From an uncultured Aquimarina sp. (GTDB taxonomy: Bacteria; Bacteroidota; Bacteroidia; Flavobacteriales; Flavobacteriaceae), in assembly GCA_947497175.1 (NCBI GenBank), contig CANMFM010000010.1:1-64000 (forward strand): a stretch of DNA of 64,000 bases, given 5' to 3'. The notes under the pieces were generated by a model, which ran no database searches, was not told the origin of the DNA, and saw nothing but the letters and a program-made list of their open reading frames with translations. Below are positions 53,951 through 63,728 of this stretch, in pieces. A program made the position numbers and the translations under genes. Position 1 is the first letter of the stretch, and the number at the start of each line of letters is the position of its first letter.

Positions 53951-54751
53951 TTAGTTTAATTGTTTAAGTAACATTTCTGCAACTAATTCTGCTGAAGCCG
54001 GATTTTGTCCTGTAATTAACAATCCATCTTCTACAGCATATGCTGCCCAATCATCACCTTTAGAATAGATCCCTCCATTTTCTTTCAACATTTCTTCTAC
54101 TAAAAACGGAACTACGTCGGTCAATGCTACCGCAGCTTCTTCTGTATTGGTAAAACCGGTTACTTTTTTACCTTTTACCAAAGGATCTCCGTTTTCATTT
54201 TTGGTATTTTTGAATACAGCCGGTGCATGACAAACGGCAGCGACAGGTTTGTTGTTGGCATAAAACGCTTCAATCAGAGCGATAGAGGTTTTATCTTCAG
54301 ATAAATCCCATAAGGGCCCATGACCTCCCGGGTAAAATACAGCATCATAATCTGCCTGGTTTACTGTTTCTAATTTTAATGTTTTGCTAAGGGCTTCCTG
54401 TGTTTCTTTATCTTGATTGAACCTTTTGGTTGATTCTGTCTGAAAATCAGCTAATTCACTTTTAGGGTCAATAGGGGGTTGACCTCCTTTTGGAGAAGCC
54501 AGCGTAATATCAATTCCTTTATCTTTTAGCTGATAATATGGGGTTGCAAATTCTTCTACCCAAAATCCAGTTTTAACACCGGTGTCTCCCAATTCTGAAT
54601 GACTTGTTAACACAAAAAGTACTTTTTTTGCTGTTGGAGTCTCCTTAGTTTCGGTAGTCGCCGTTGCTACCGAAGTATCGTCATTTTTCTTTTTGTTTCC
54701 ACAAGAAGCGAAAAGTGCTATGGTAAACATTGAAATGATTATTTTTTTCAT
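53951..54751 (-). CDS. DJ-1/PfpI family lipoprotein (type 1 glutamine amidotransferase-like)
   Basis: 266 residues. Lipobox ALFASC (Cys17) points to export, unusual for this mostly cytoplasmic family. The nucleophile elbow is AAVCHAPAVF near 180, and the upstream VFYPGGHGPLWDL near 144 is the conserved glycine loop. Members are chaperones, glyoxalases or proteases; the activity is not readable. Confidence 0.87.
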   Translation of the reverse strand: MKKIIISMFTIALFASCGNKKKNDDTSVATATTETKETPTAKKVLFVLTSHSELGDTGVKTGFWVEEFATPYYQLKDKGIDITLASPKGGQPPIDPKSELADFQTESTKRFNQDKETQEALSKTLKLETVNQADYDAVFYPGGHGPLWDLSEDKTSIALIEAFYANNKPVAAVCHAPAVFKNTKNENGDPLVKGKKVTGFTNTEEAAVALTDVVPFLVEEMLKENGGIYSKGDDWAAYAVEDGLLITGQNPASAELVAEMLLKQLN

Positions 54752-54827
54752 ATTATTTTTCTGATTAATTAATAGAGTGTAAAAGTATAGAATGCTATCC
54801 TTAAAAAAATTGATCTATGATAATTAA

Positions 54828-55412
54828 TCAGGGCGTGATTAATTCTTTTCGAATTCTGCTTAGACTTTCAGTGGTAATTCCGAGATATGAAGCGATATGA
54901 TAATTTTTGATTTGTGGTTCGATATTAGGATAGGTGGAGATAAAATCTAGATATCGCTCTTTTGCGGGTTTTGCCAGGTTTGATAAAATCCTATTTTGAA
55001 AACTGGCAAAGGCTTTTTCCATCTTTTTTCTAAAATACGTCTCTACCCCAGGGATGGTACTATAAATTTCATTCATACTATCTTTGGATATGCTGTACAG
55101 TCGTGCATTTTGAATACAATCTATGGTGAGAATAGCGTTTTTTTGTTCAAAAAACGCAGTGTAATCACTAATCCACCAGTCTTGAATAGCAAATTGTAAT
55201 GTGTATTCTTTTCCGTGGTGATCCAGAAAAAAGGTACGTAAACAGCCTTCTGCAACGTAATATTGATGTGTCACTAAATCATTCGCTTTTAATACAACAT
55301 CCCCTTTTTTTACGATTATATGTTCAAATTTGCTATTGATAAATGTAGCTTCATCAGCAGTAAAAAAAATATCGGTAAAAACCTGAGCAGTGATCTGACT
55401 ATTTTTTGACAT
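54828..55412 (-). CDS. Crp/Fnr family regulator
   Basis: 194 residues: cyclic-nucleotide-binding-like domain (KKGDVVLKANDLVTHQYYVAEGCLRTFFL near 35-63) and a C-terminal winged helix (YHIASYLGITTESLSRIRKEL). It lies 76 bp upstream of the DJ-1 gene and may control it. Confidence 0.87.
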   Translation of the reverse strand: MSKNSQITAQVFTDIFFTADEATFINSKFEHIIVKKGDVVLKANDLVTHQYYVAEGCLRTFFLDHHGKEYTLQFAIQDWWISDYTAFFEQKNAILTIDCIQNARLYSISKDSMNEIYSTIPGVETYFRKKMEKAFASFQNRILSNLAKPAKERYLDFISTYPNIEPQIKNYHIASYLGITTESLSRIRKELITP

Positions 55413-55515
55413 TGATTATTTTTGATTGCTTTTGTTTGCGCTACAGAATAGGGTGATAAAAATAGATATAATGTTGCGATATAGCGTGAGTATATCTAAT
55501 ATTTTAAACTTTTGA

Positions 55516-55935
55516 TCAGGCTCCCAGCAAGGGGAGGTGTTTTACATTATGATAGGTTAACGCCAATGTTATACAATGTTTCAGGGGGATAACGGGTATC
55601 TTTTTGTTAATGTCAAATATCAGGGCTCTATTTCCTTCAAAAGTAAATGCATCTCTATAGATAACCCTAAACGTATCTACCAAACGTGTTGAACAGGTAA
55701 AATACATGGCAAATTGATCAGGAGATGATTTTATTTGGTTTATTCTGATGGTACTTCCTGTTTTTGTGACATAACTAGGTTCTCCCCATTTTAGAGTTTC
55801 TTCGAGTGTGTTGATACCCTCTATTTCTAAGGCAGTGTTTATTATAAGTTGCCTTAGTATCTTTAGTTTTTCCTGAATAACTTTAGGATAATCAGCAAGA
55901 ATTTCTGCAACTTTTGGGTTCTCAATAAAATTCAT
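55516..55935 (-). CDS. DUF1801 family protein
   Basis: 139 residues. The pattern EETLKWGEPSYVTKTGSTIRI near 42-62, MYFTCSTRLVDTFR and RALIFDINKKIPVIPLKHCI are typical of DUF1801. Small cytoplasmic protein, function unknown. Confidence 0.82.
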   Translation of the reverse strand: MNFIENPKVAEILADYPKVIQEKLKILRQLIINTALEIEGINTLEETLKWGEPSYVTKTGSTIRINQIKSSPDQFAMYFTCSTRLVDTFRVIYRDAFTFEGNRALIFDINKKIPVIPLKHCITLALTYHNVKHLPLLGA

Positions 55936-55960
55936 TTCAAGACGCTATAAATTGAGATGT

Positions 55961-56341
55961 TCACTCCGTTTTTTCTTTGGGTATAAACTGTTTTGGATCA
56001 TAGAAAAACTGTTCTTTCGTAATTTTTTCACCTTCCCAAATCTGATGCGCAATCTCTTCAATTTGAGTGATCGAGTTATCCTTCCATACAAACGTAAAGT
56101 TCCATTTAATGACCGCATTAGTATCCTGTATAAAAAATGGGCGAATACATTTGGAAGTTACTGTTTTGGCTTTCGCCAGCATTTGCTGTTCATTTTTTAC
56201 TAAGGCGGTTTTACCCACCCTGGGAGTATTTTGATTTTCTTGAATGGAAGCATCTTCAGTGTAGAATTTTTCAATGACTTTGTCATGTGATTCTTCTTCT
56301 ACAGCTTTAATAAATTTTTCTAAGGTTTCTGGTGCAGGCAT
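55961..56341 (-). CDS. NTF2-like / SnoaL-like protein
   Basis: 126 residues: N-terminal LEKFIKAVEEESHDKVIEKFYTEDASIQENQNTPRVG and the beta-sheet part VIKWNFTFVWKDNSITQIEEIAHQIW match the cone-shaped NTF2 fold. Used for small-molecule isomerases and stress proteins; the substrate is unknown. It is 8 bp downstream of the UBP zinc finger gene. Confidence 0.8.
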   Translation of the reverse strand: MPAPETLEKFIKAVEEESHDKVIEKFYTEDASIQENQNTPRVGKTALVKNEQQMLAKAKTVTSKCIRPFFIQDTNAVIKWNFTFVWKDNSITQIEEIAHQIWEGEKITKEQFFYDPKQFIPKEKTE

Positions 56342-56349
56342 GATGTATA

Positions 56350-56637
56350 TTATTTATATTCTACAAATGACTTGTGCTCATAACACCAAGCCCATTTCTC
56401 ATTTGGCTCTGCCGAGGTAACGACATTATGCTCGTTATGGGTTATATAGTGTTTACTCGCGTGTTTGTTAGGCGATGAATCACAACAAAGTGTTATGCCA
56501 CATTTTTGACATGTGCGCAAATGCACCCAGGTATCTCCTTTTTTTATACATTCGGCACACTCATACGCAGTACTTTTTTTGATGGTGTCTGCGGTTATGT
56601 CTTCGAGATGCTCACAGATTTTAGTACGTAGTTTCAT
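56350..56637 (-). CDS. UBP-type zinc finger protein
   Basis: 95 residues, all one zinc-finger domain: KICEHL, YECAECIKKGDTWVHLRTCQKCGITLCCDSS and NKHASKHYITHNEHNVV, with the Cys/His set of the UBP (ZnF-UBP) domain that in eukaryotes binds the ubiquitin C-terminus. Bacteria lack ubiquitin, so the ligand here is unknown. Next to the RR-thioredoxin reductase gene. Confidence 0.9.
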   Translation of the reverse strand: MKLRTKICEHLEDITADTIKKSTAYECAECIKKGDTWVHLRTCQKCGITLCCDSSPNKHASKHYITHNEHNVVTSAEPNEKWAWCYEHKSFVEYK

Positions 56638-56707
56638 ATGTTCTTTTTTAAAATAAAAAATGATCTGTATCTATCATAAGCAATTTGTAATACCTAGTTG
56701 TTTATTA

Positions 56708-58372
56708 CTAAATTTCTGCCAGATATTCATGCACAAATTTGATCGCCATAGCACCTTCGCCTACCGCAGAGGCTACTCTGTTCATAGCGCCAGCTCGTAC
56801 ATCGCCAGAGGCAAAAATTCCCGGGCTACAGGTTTCTAATAAAAATGGTTCTCTGTCTTTTTTCCAGATTTTTTTAAAGTCATTATAACGGGTAAGATCT
56901 CTACCTGTTTCTATAAACCCTCTTTCATTTTTAATAATATCTAAAGCAATCCAATCTGTATACGGCCGCGCCCCAATAAAAATAAACAATGCATCGGCAG
57001 CAACTTCTTTGGTTTTAGAAGTTTCATTGTTTGTCAGTTCTAGGGCGGTTAACCGATCATCTTTCCCCTTAGCTTTGGTAATGTTGGTGTGGCCTAATAC
57101 AGTAATATTATCAATCGAATTAATTTGATCTATCAGATAACTAGACATACTACTGCTAAGATCTTCTTTTCGAACAATTATATATACATTTTTGGCAAAT
57201 TTAGAAAGATACACCGCTGATTGCCCGGCAGAGTTACCACCACCCACGATATAGACCTCCTTGTTTGCACATGCCTGTGCTTCGGTCATCGACGAACCAT
57301 AATATATGCCTGCACCAGTATAGTTTTCAACACCTTCGGCTTCTAATTTTCTATAGTTTACGCCTGTGGTTATTACCACACTTTTGGTACTAATACATTC
57401 TCCATTACCCAGAGAAATACTTTTGTAACCATCTTTTTCAGAAATTGAAGTAACCTCCTGAGGAGATAAAAACTCAATTCCAAATCGTTTGGCCTGAGTA
57501 ATGGCTCGGTGTGTTAATTCTTGTCCGCTTAGTCCATTGGGAAAACCAAGATAGTTTTCTATTCTGGAGCTTGTTCCGGCTTGGCCACCTGGAGCATGTT
57601 TTTCGATTAGTAAGGTTTTTAAACCTTCAGACCCGCCATAAACGGCCGCGGCAAGTCCAGAAGGTCCTGCACCAATAATTACTACATCGTAGAGATTATC
57701 TTTAGGATGGGCATTTAGCCCCAAAGCCGTAGCTAACGCTACAATATCAGGGTTTTTGTAGCACTCTCCATTTTGCAAGGATACGACCGGCATGTCTGTA
57801 GTTTTCAAATCATAAAGGGATATAATTTCTTTGGCTTTATCATTGGTTTCTACATCTAGCCATTGAAAAGGGAACAGGTTGGCAGATAAAAAATCTTTGA
57901 TGTCATGCGATTTTGGCGAAAATTGATATCCCAGCACTTTGATGCCATCAAACTCAGGTTGAAAATTCATTTGCCATACATCGAGCAGATCATTTAAGGT
58001 AGGATACAGTTTTTCTTCGGGGGGATTCCAGGGTTTTGTAAGATAGTAGTCTAGTTGTACATCATTAATGGCTTTGATTGCTGCATCGGTATCAGAATAT
58101 GCAGTAAGTAATACTTTTTTTGCTTCTGGATACTGTTTTTTTGCTTCTGTTAAAAATTCAACACCAAGCATTTCTGGCATTCTTTGGTCTACCAAAAAAA
58201 GAGCCACAACTTCATTTTTCTTTTTAAGATCTACTAAAGCTTCAAGAGCGTCGTTAGCAGATTCGGTACTCATGATTCTGTATTCTTTGCGGTATTCTGA
58301 TTTTAGATCTCTAGTTACTGCTCGTAATACTTGTGGATCATCATCTAGAGCAAATATTATTGGTTTCTTCAT
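56708..58372 (-). CDS. Response regulator fused to thioredoxin-reductase-like FAD/NAD oxidoreductase
   Basis: 554 residues. Residues 1-125 are a receiver domain (ALDDDPQVLRAV, phospho-Asp in LVDQRMPE near 61, LLTAYSD, TKPWNPP). A linker of about 100 residues follows. From about 227 (DVVIIGAGPSGLAAAVYGGSEGL) it is thioredoxin-reductase-like with EKHAPGGQAG, the NAD(P) motif YIVGGGNSAGQSA and the C-terminal GIFASGDVRAG. The usual CxxC is absent (GSSMTEAQAC), so it cannot be a classical thioredoxin reductase. The adjacent kinase may phosphorylate it. Confidence 0.9.
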   Translation of the reverse strand: MKKPIIFALDDDPQVLRAVTRDLKSEYRKEYRIMSTESANDALEALVDLKKKNEVVALFLVDQRMPEMLGVEFLTEAKKQYPEAKKVLLTAYSDTDAAIKAINDVQLDYYLTKPWNPPEEKLYPTLNDLLDVWQMNFQPEFDGIKVLGYQFSPKSHDIKDFLSANLFPFQWLDVETNDKAKEIISLYDLKTTDMPVVSLQNGECYKNPDIVALATALGLNAHPKDNLYDVVIIGAGPSGLAAAVYGGSEGLKTLLIEKHAPGGQAGTSSRIENYLGFPNGLSGQELTHRAITQAKRFGIEFLSPQEVTSISEKDGYKSISLGNGECISTKSVVITTGVNYRKLEAEGVENYTGAGIYYGSSMTEAQACANKEVYIVGGGNSAGQSAVYLSKFAKNVYIIVRKEDLSSSMSSYLIDQINSIDNITVLGHTNITKAKGKDDRLTALELTNNETSKTKEVAADALFIFIGARPYTDWIALDIIKNERGFIETGRDLTRYNDFKKIWKKDREPFLLETCSPGIFASGDVRAGAMNRVASAVGEGAMAIKFVHEYLAEI

Positions 58373-58375
58373 GTG

Positions 58376-59212
58376 TTAAAAATTGAAATTATCAGGGTCC
58401 GGCCCGTTTCGATAATGTTTGTCTAAAGCATCAATATAGTGCATATCTTCATCAGATATCGTAAAATCGAATAGATTTGCGTTAGCGACGATTCGTTCTT
58501 TTTTGACCGATTTAGGAATCGTAATGACTCCTTTCTGAAGATTCCATCGTAAAACGATTTGAGCTACGGTTTTATGATATTTATTTGCCAGATCGTCTAA
58601 TATATCTAATTCAAAGATTTTTCCCTGCATCATTGGGGACCATGCCTCATATTGTATATGATGTTGCTTGCAAAAATCAATTAAATCTTGTTGTACAAGG
58701 TGTGGGTGAAACTCCATCTGATTAACCATGGGTACAATTTCTGATACAGACATGAGATCTTCGAGATGATGCTGCATAAAATTACTTACTCCTATGGCTC
58801 TAACTTTTTTTTCATGATACAGTTTTTCTAATGCCTTCCAGGTGTCGTTATACTTGCCTTTAACCGGCCAATGAATTAGGTAAAGATCCAAATATTTTAG
58901 TTGTAATCGGTCTAAACTAGCCTCAAATGCTTTCAACGTGTTTTGGTATCCCTGATCAGCGTTCCAAACTTTGCTTACCACAAAAATGTCTTCTCTTTGT
59001 ACGGTACTGCTTCGGATTGCTTTTCCAACTCCTTCTTCGTTTTTATAAATGCTCGCCGTATCAATATGGCGATACCCGGTCTCTAGTGCCCAATGAATAG
59101 CATCTACAACTTCATCATCGTTATCGGCTAAATAGACACCTAGTCCAAGATAAGGCATATCAACACCATTATGTAGTTTAAAAGTTCCTTGTATATCTGT
59201 TATCGTATTCAT
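58376..59212 (-). CDS. Aldo/keto reductase
   Basis: 278 residues of the (beta/alpha)8 AKR fold. GYRHIDTASIYKNEEGVGKAI near 48 carries catalytic Asp and Tyr, KVWNADQGY has the Lys, and LIHWPVKG has the His. GVSNFMQHHLEDL and the NADPH site IPKSVKKERI follow. It is 3 bp downstream of the RR fusion's neighbour gene and 6 bp from the kinase, so all three are in one operon. Confidence 0.92.
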   Translation of the reverse strand: MNTITDIQGTFKLHNGVDMPYLGLGVYLADNDDEVVDAIHWALETGYRHIDTASIYKNEEGVGKAIRSSTVQREDIFVVSKVWNADQGYQNTLKAFEASLDRLQLKYLDLYLIHWPVKGKYNDTWKALEKLYHEKKVRAIGVSNFMQHHLEDLMSVSEIVPMVNQMEFHPHLVQQDLIDFCKQHHIQYEAWSPMMQGKIFELDILDDLANKYHKTVAQIVLRWNLQKGVITIPKSVKKERIVANANLFDFTISDEDMHYIDALDKHYRNGPDPDNFNF

Positions 59213-59218
59213 CTGTTT

Positions 59219-60607
59219 TTAGTTTAGTGGTATACATACCGTAAATGTTGTTTTTCCTTTTTTTGATGCGACTTTGATGTTTCCGTTATGTTGTTTGATG
59301 ATTCGTTGTACTACTTCTAGGCCCATCCCGGTTCCTTCACCAATACTTTTGGTGGTAAAAAAAGGGTCAAAAATTTTATTTAAGTGCTCTTCAGGGATTC
59401 CCTGACCATCATCTGAGATTTCAATTTTTGCATACTCATTGTCTTTTTGGGTTGTGATTTGGAGCGTTCCTGAATGCTCCATGGCATCAATAGCATTGTC
59501 GATAAGGTTGGTCCACACCTGATTCATTTCGCTCACAAAGATTTTGGGTTTTGGCATATTGTTCTCAAAATCTTTTTCTATAGCAATATTTTTCTTTTTC
59601 AGCTTATGATTAAGCATGGTTAAAGTGCTTTTGATCCCTACGTGGATGTCTGTGGCTACTTTTTCGGGGGCACGATCCATATGAGTGTAGCTTTTGATGG
59701 ATTGTACCAGACTTGAAATACGATCTGAAGCTTCTTCAATATCATCGACCATTTTCTCCGTAGTCAATACATTTTCTATCCACTCTATGGCATTCGGAAA
59801 ATTTTGTTCTCCAATGGCTTCATGAATTTCTTCTATGGCATTGATATCCATACAAAAATCCAGTAAAGTTTCTGTAAGTTCGAATGCATTATCCACCCCG
59901 TGATCTTCTAACCATTCTTCTAATTCATCCTCTTTTTCATTACGTTCGGTAAGTTTCATGTTATTTTCCGGACGGTTATTAATTTTATCAAAAAGAATAT
60001 TATTTAAAATATCGACTTCTTCTTCAGAAATTTTAATTGAAGTTATTTTTTTAAATTTTTCAGGAACATTACTCAAGTGTTTTTTTAGTGCTTTTGCACT
60101 GCGTAACATCGCCGAAGCCGGATTATTAAGCTCATGGGCCAATCCCGCAGATAATTTACCTAATGCCATCATCTTTTCTGACTGTACATTATTTTTGGTA
60201 AATTCTCTTACTCGCGAGGTCATATTATGTACTAAACTCTCTGTTAACTCGTAGTGATCAGCAACCATTTCTCTAAAAAATGATTTATCAAGAAATAAAA
60301 CGTTTGCATGTTCGATAACTTCTCCATAACCCATAGCAGAGCTCATTCTGGAAAAAGGCAACAATCCTGCTATTCCATTTTTAGTTATTTGATCAATTAC
60401 TTTGTAGTTTCCGTTTTGCTCAAATTTAATTTCTAATGTCCCTTCAAGAATGATAGAAAGTTTATCGATAATATCTCCTTTCTTAAAAACATATTCCCCT
60501 TGCTTAAAAGACTCTATTTTAGATTTTTTGAGTAACCAATTGAGTTGATGGTCAGGAACATGAATAAACTCGGGTATTTCTTTAAGATCTTGCACTGTGA
60601 TTTTCAT
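59219..60607 (-). CDS. Sensor histidine kinase with N-terminal cyclic-nucleotide-binding domain
   Basis: 462 residues with no membrane helix, so a cytoplasmic sensor. Residues 5-120 form a cNMP-binding domain (FKQGEYVFKKGDIIDKLSIILEGTLEIKF). HisKA follows with KLSAGLAHELNNPASAM; the ATPase domain shows QVWTNLIDNAIDAM (N box), ISDDGQGIPEEH (G1), FDPFFTTKSIGEGTGMGL (F and G2). The first gene of the cluster with the AKR and the RR-reductase fusion, its likely partner. Confidence 0.93.
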   Translation of the reverse strand: MKITVQDLKEIPEFIHVPDHQLNWLLKKSKIESFKQGEYVFKKGDIIDKLSIILEGTLEIKFEQNGNYKVIDQITKNGIAGLLPFSRMSSAMGYGEVIEHANVLFLDKSFFREMVADHYELTESLVHNMTSRVREFTKNNVQSEKMMALGKLSAGLAHELNNPASAMLRSAKALKKHLSNVPEKFKKITSIKISEEEVDILNNILFDKINNRPENNMKLTERNEKEDELEEWLEDHGVDNAFELTETLLDFCMDINAIEEIHEAIGEQNFPNAIEWIENVLTTEKMVDDIEEASDRISSLVQSIKSYTHMDRAPEKVATDIHVGIKSTLTMLNHKLKKKNIAIEKDFENNMPKPKIFVSEMNQVWTNLIDNAIDAMEHSGTLQITTQKDNEYAKIEISDDGQGIPEEHLNKIFDPFFTTKSIGEGTGMGLEVVQRIIKQHNGNIKVASKKGKTTFTVCIPLN

Positions 60608-60673
60608 CTTCTAAAATTAATTAATAAAAAATCACCTGTTATATTACAATTCTTAAGGTTTTTATAAAATTGG

Positions 60674-61318
60674 CTATGATTTGTTGATTATCGATCGTGT
60701 CTCTTCATCAGGTTTTGCATATTCAAAACGATCTAACAATGTAGGCAAGGCGTAGCCATCTAATCCAATGCATGAAACTGTCTGCGCTTTATCTAATTGA
60801 ACCCATCCATCCGTATGTATGAAATCGTTATCTATATACACATGTTCTATGGCTGCGATGATCAATATGGTGTCGTTCTCTTTGATCAAATATTCATTTA
60901 CATACGTACAACCTAACTGTATAGGGCTTTGTTTTACATACGGAGCATAAAAATCATCTCGATATTCTTCCTGGAGTTCGGTTTTATCAAATTCAGAAAT
61001 GTTCTCATCATATTTTGCCGCTGTATGATGTGCATCAGCGATTATGGTTTTATGTACTTGATTTACGGTAAAGAAACTGGTTTGTTTTATATTTTTATAG
61101 GTTCCTCTGGAGACTGTAGTGGGTCTTAAAATAAAGCCCAACATAGGCGGGTTACTGCCAATATGAACGATCGAATTAAAAACTGCAACATTCGTATTTC
61201 CTTCGGTATCTTTGGTAGCCAAAAGATTACTAGATTTATATCCGGTGCAACTATTAATCAAATTTGCTCTGTATCTTGAAGGAAGTTCTAGTAAATCTTG
61301 TGTCGTAAAATGATTCAT
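60674..61318 (-). CDS. Flavin reductase family protein
   Basis: 214 residues of the FMN-binding split barrel: LINSCTGYKSSNLLATKDTEGNTNVAVFNSIVHIGSNPPMLGFILRP near 20-66 is the flavin-binding pattern. Members reduce FMN with NAD(P)H or bind flavin for partner enzymes. It is upstream of the kinase cluster in the same direction and 40 bp from a divergent methyltransferase. Confidence 0.85.
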   Translation of the reverse strand: MNHFTTQDLLELPSRYRANLINSCTGYKSSNLLATKDTEGNTNVAVFNSIVHIGSNPPMLGFILRPTTVSRGTYKNIKQTSFFTVNQVHKTIIADAHHTAAKYDENISEFDKTELQEEYRDDFYAPYVKQSPIQLGCTYVNEYLIKENDTILIIAAIEHVYIDNDFIHTDGWVQLDKAQTVSCIGLDGYALPTLLDRFEYAKPDEETRSIINKS

Positions 61319-61358
61319 GCGATAATTTTTTTATATTTCAAAGCTAATTAATCCGTAA

Positions 61359-62165
61359 ATGATGTCAGAAGAATTCAATAAATATTTTGAAACCAATAAA
61401 CAAACCTGGGATGAAAAGGTCGATGTGCACACCAAAAGTGAATTTTATGATCTGGAAGCATTTAAAAAAGGAAAATCTTCATTAAATAAGTATGAGCTAG
61501 AGGCATTGGGAGATGTTTCAGGTAAATCCTTACTACACCTTCAGTGTCATTTTGGACAAGATACTTTGAGCTGGAGTAGAATGGGAGCGCAATGCACAGG
61601 GGTTGATATTTCTGAAAAAGGTATTGCAATTGCCAGGCAATTAAACACAGAACTACGGCTTAATGCAAATTTTGTTTGTTGCAACGTCTTAGAGACATCT
61701 CGCTATGTCAAGGATCAGTTTGATATTGTGTTTACCAGTTATGGAGTAATAGGTTGGTTGCCTGATTTGAAACCCTGGGCAAAAATGATTGCGGAGCGTT
61801 TAAAGCCGGGAGGTACATTGTATCTGGTTGAATTTCATCCTATTGTATGGATGTTTGATTATGATGCAGCTATCCCCGTAATGAAATATGGATATCATCA
61901 AAAGGAAGTGATTTATGAAGAATATAAAGGCACATATGCCGATACTAACGCAAAAATAATAAGTAAAGAATTCGGTTGGAATCATGGATTGGGTGAGGTG
62001 GTTTCATCCTTATCGGCCCCCGGATTATCTATTAAATATCTCAAAGAGTATGATGCTTCACCGTATGAAATATTTCCAGGGTTAGTAAAAAAAGAAGACG
62101 GAATGTTTGAAACCCGAGATAAATTGTATCCATTAATTTTTGCTGTGAAAGCAATAAAAGGATAA
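61359..62165 (+). CDS. Class I SAM-dependent methyltransferase
   Basis: 268 residues. SLLHLQCHFGQDTLSWSRMGA near 53-73 is motif I in the variant form (Q/C for GxG), then GVDISEKGI and FDIVFTSYGVIGWLPDL. Met2 is an alternative start. The substrate is unknown. Confidence 0.87.
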   Translation: MMSEEFNKYFETNKQTWDEKVDVHTKSEFYDLEAFKKGKSSLNKYELEALGDVSGKSLLHLQCHFGQDTLSWSRMGAQCTGVDISEKGIAIARQLNTELRLNANFVCCNVLETSRYVKDQFDIVFTSYGVIGWLPDLKPWAKMIAERLKPGGTLYLVEFHPIVWMFDYDAAIPVMKYGYHQKEVIYEEYKGTYADTNAKIISKEFGWNHGLGEVVSSLSAPGLSIKYLKEYDASPYEIFPGLVKKEDGMFETRDKLYPLIFAVKAIKG

Positions 62166-62313
62166 TTCAGCAATATTTGTTATTTTTACCGAAGGTTTTA
62201 ATGTTTGCATAAGTTTCTTAGATACGAGAAGCTTACCTGTTGGAGACATTAAGACTCGAATCTTCTTATGATTCTTTATAATATTCCAGCGGGTTGTGAA
62301 TCACGATTAATTT

Positions 62314-63675
62314 ATGCAAACAAAAAATATCGCTATAGTTGGAAGCGGACTCGTAGGTTCGTTATTAGCTCTTTATCTCAAAAAACGTGAGTATCAGGTT
62401 ACTGTCTTTGATAGAAGACCTGATATACGCACTGTACAGTTTAGTGGGCGTTCTATTAATTTGGCAATGTCTGTGCGTGGCTGGAAAACACTAGATATAA
62501 TCGGAATTGGGGATGAGGTTAGAAAATTGGCTATTCCGATGGATAAGCGAACCATACATCTAACAGGAGAACCGGTATACCATCAATATTATGGAAAAAA
62601 AGGAGAAGCTATTTCTTCAATACCAAGGGGAGTTCTTAATAGAAGAATGATTACTCTGGCCGAAGAAGCAGGAGTGGTCTTTAGATTCAACGAAAAAGTT
62701 TGGGATATCAACTTACCTGAAGCAAAAATCTATACTGGAGAAACTGAAAAAAGCGAATGGACCGAATATCAATATGATATGATTTTTGGTTGTGATGGCG
62801 CTTTTTCGAGGGTAAGACATAAGATGCAACGAAGAAGTAGGTTTGATTATTCTCAAAAATTTTTAGATACGGGCTACAAGGAGTTAAGTATTCCTCCTAA
62901 TGAAGATGGAACTCATAGATTAGATAAACATTCATTGCATATATGGCCCCGTGGTAAATTTATGCTTATTGCATTACCAAATTTGGACGGCAGTTTTACC
63001 TGTACCCTTTTTATGCCGCATGAAGGTAAAAACTCTTTTGAAGAGCTTACTAATGATGATGAGGTCATTAAATTTTGGGAAAAACATTTCCCGAACACGA
63101 TCAACTTAATGCCAACTTTACTCCACGATTTTAAAAATAATCCTAAAAGTGCTTTGGTGACCATGAAATGTTATCCATGGACCTATTGGGATAAGGTAGC
63201 TTTGGTGGGGGATTCTGCCCATGCTATCGTGCCTTTTTACGGTCAAGGCATGAACGCCGGATTTGAAGACATTTCTATTTTAGATGAAATCATAAATACG
63301 CATGGGGATGAGAACTGGCAAACAATTTTTGAAACCTATCAAGAGTCACGAAAACCTAATGCTGATGCCATAGCTGAACTTTCGTACCGTAATTTTATTG
63401 AAATGAGTAGTAAAACAGCTGATCCAGAGTTTATTTTAAGAAAAAAGATCGAAAAGCAGTTTTCTGAAAAATATCCTGATCAATGGTTGCCATTATACTC
63501 TAGAGTTACATTTAGTCATCAACCGTATGCTGAGGCTCTAAAAATCGGAGACAAGCAAGCTATGATCATGGATAGGGTGATGCAAATGGATAATATAGAA
63601 AACGTCTGGAATACCGAAGAGGTAGAACGCCATATTCTTGAACTTTTAGACGAAAAACTTCCTGTTAAGAATTAG
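62314..63675 (+). CDS. kmo: Kynurenine 3-monooxygenase
   Basis: 453 residues of the class A flavoprotein hydroxylases: FAD motif IAIVGSGLVGSLLALYLKK near 6-24, DRRPD at the end of strand 2, the conserved SGRSINLAMSVRGWKTL near 44, and GDSAHAIVPFYGQGMNAGFED near 300-320. It hydroxylates kynurenine with NADPH and O2 to 3-hydroxykynurenine. With kynU at 19589 it supplies two steps of the kynurenine pathway. An unexplained 148-bp gap lies before it. Confidence 0.95.
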   Translation: MQTKNIAIVGSGLVGSLLALYLKKREYQVTVFDRRPDIRTVQFSGRSINLAMSVRGWKTLDIIGIGDEVRKLAIPMDKRTIHLTGEPVYHQYYGKKGEAISSIPRGVLNRRMITLAEEAGVVFRFNEKVWDINLPEAKIYTGETEKSEWTEYQYDMIFGCDGAFSRVRHKMQRRSRFDYSQKFLDTGYKELSIPPNEDGTHRLDKHSLHIWPRGKFMLIALPNLDGSFTCTLFMPHEGKNSFEELTNDDEVIKFWEKHFPNTINLMPTLLHDFKNNPKSALVTMKCYPWTYWDKVALVGDSAHAIVPFYGQGMNAGFEDISILDEIINTHGDENWQTIFETYQESRKPNADAIAELSYRNFIEMSSKTADPEFILRKKIEKQFSEKYPDQWLPLYSRVTFSHQPYAEALKIGDKQAMIMDRVMQMDNIENVWNTEEVERHILELLDEKLPVKN

Positions 63676-63728
63676 CAATACAACCGATATAGTGACATTT
63701 TTTGTTTGGAATTGTATGTTGCATTACC

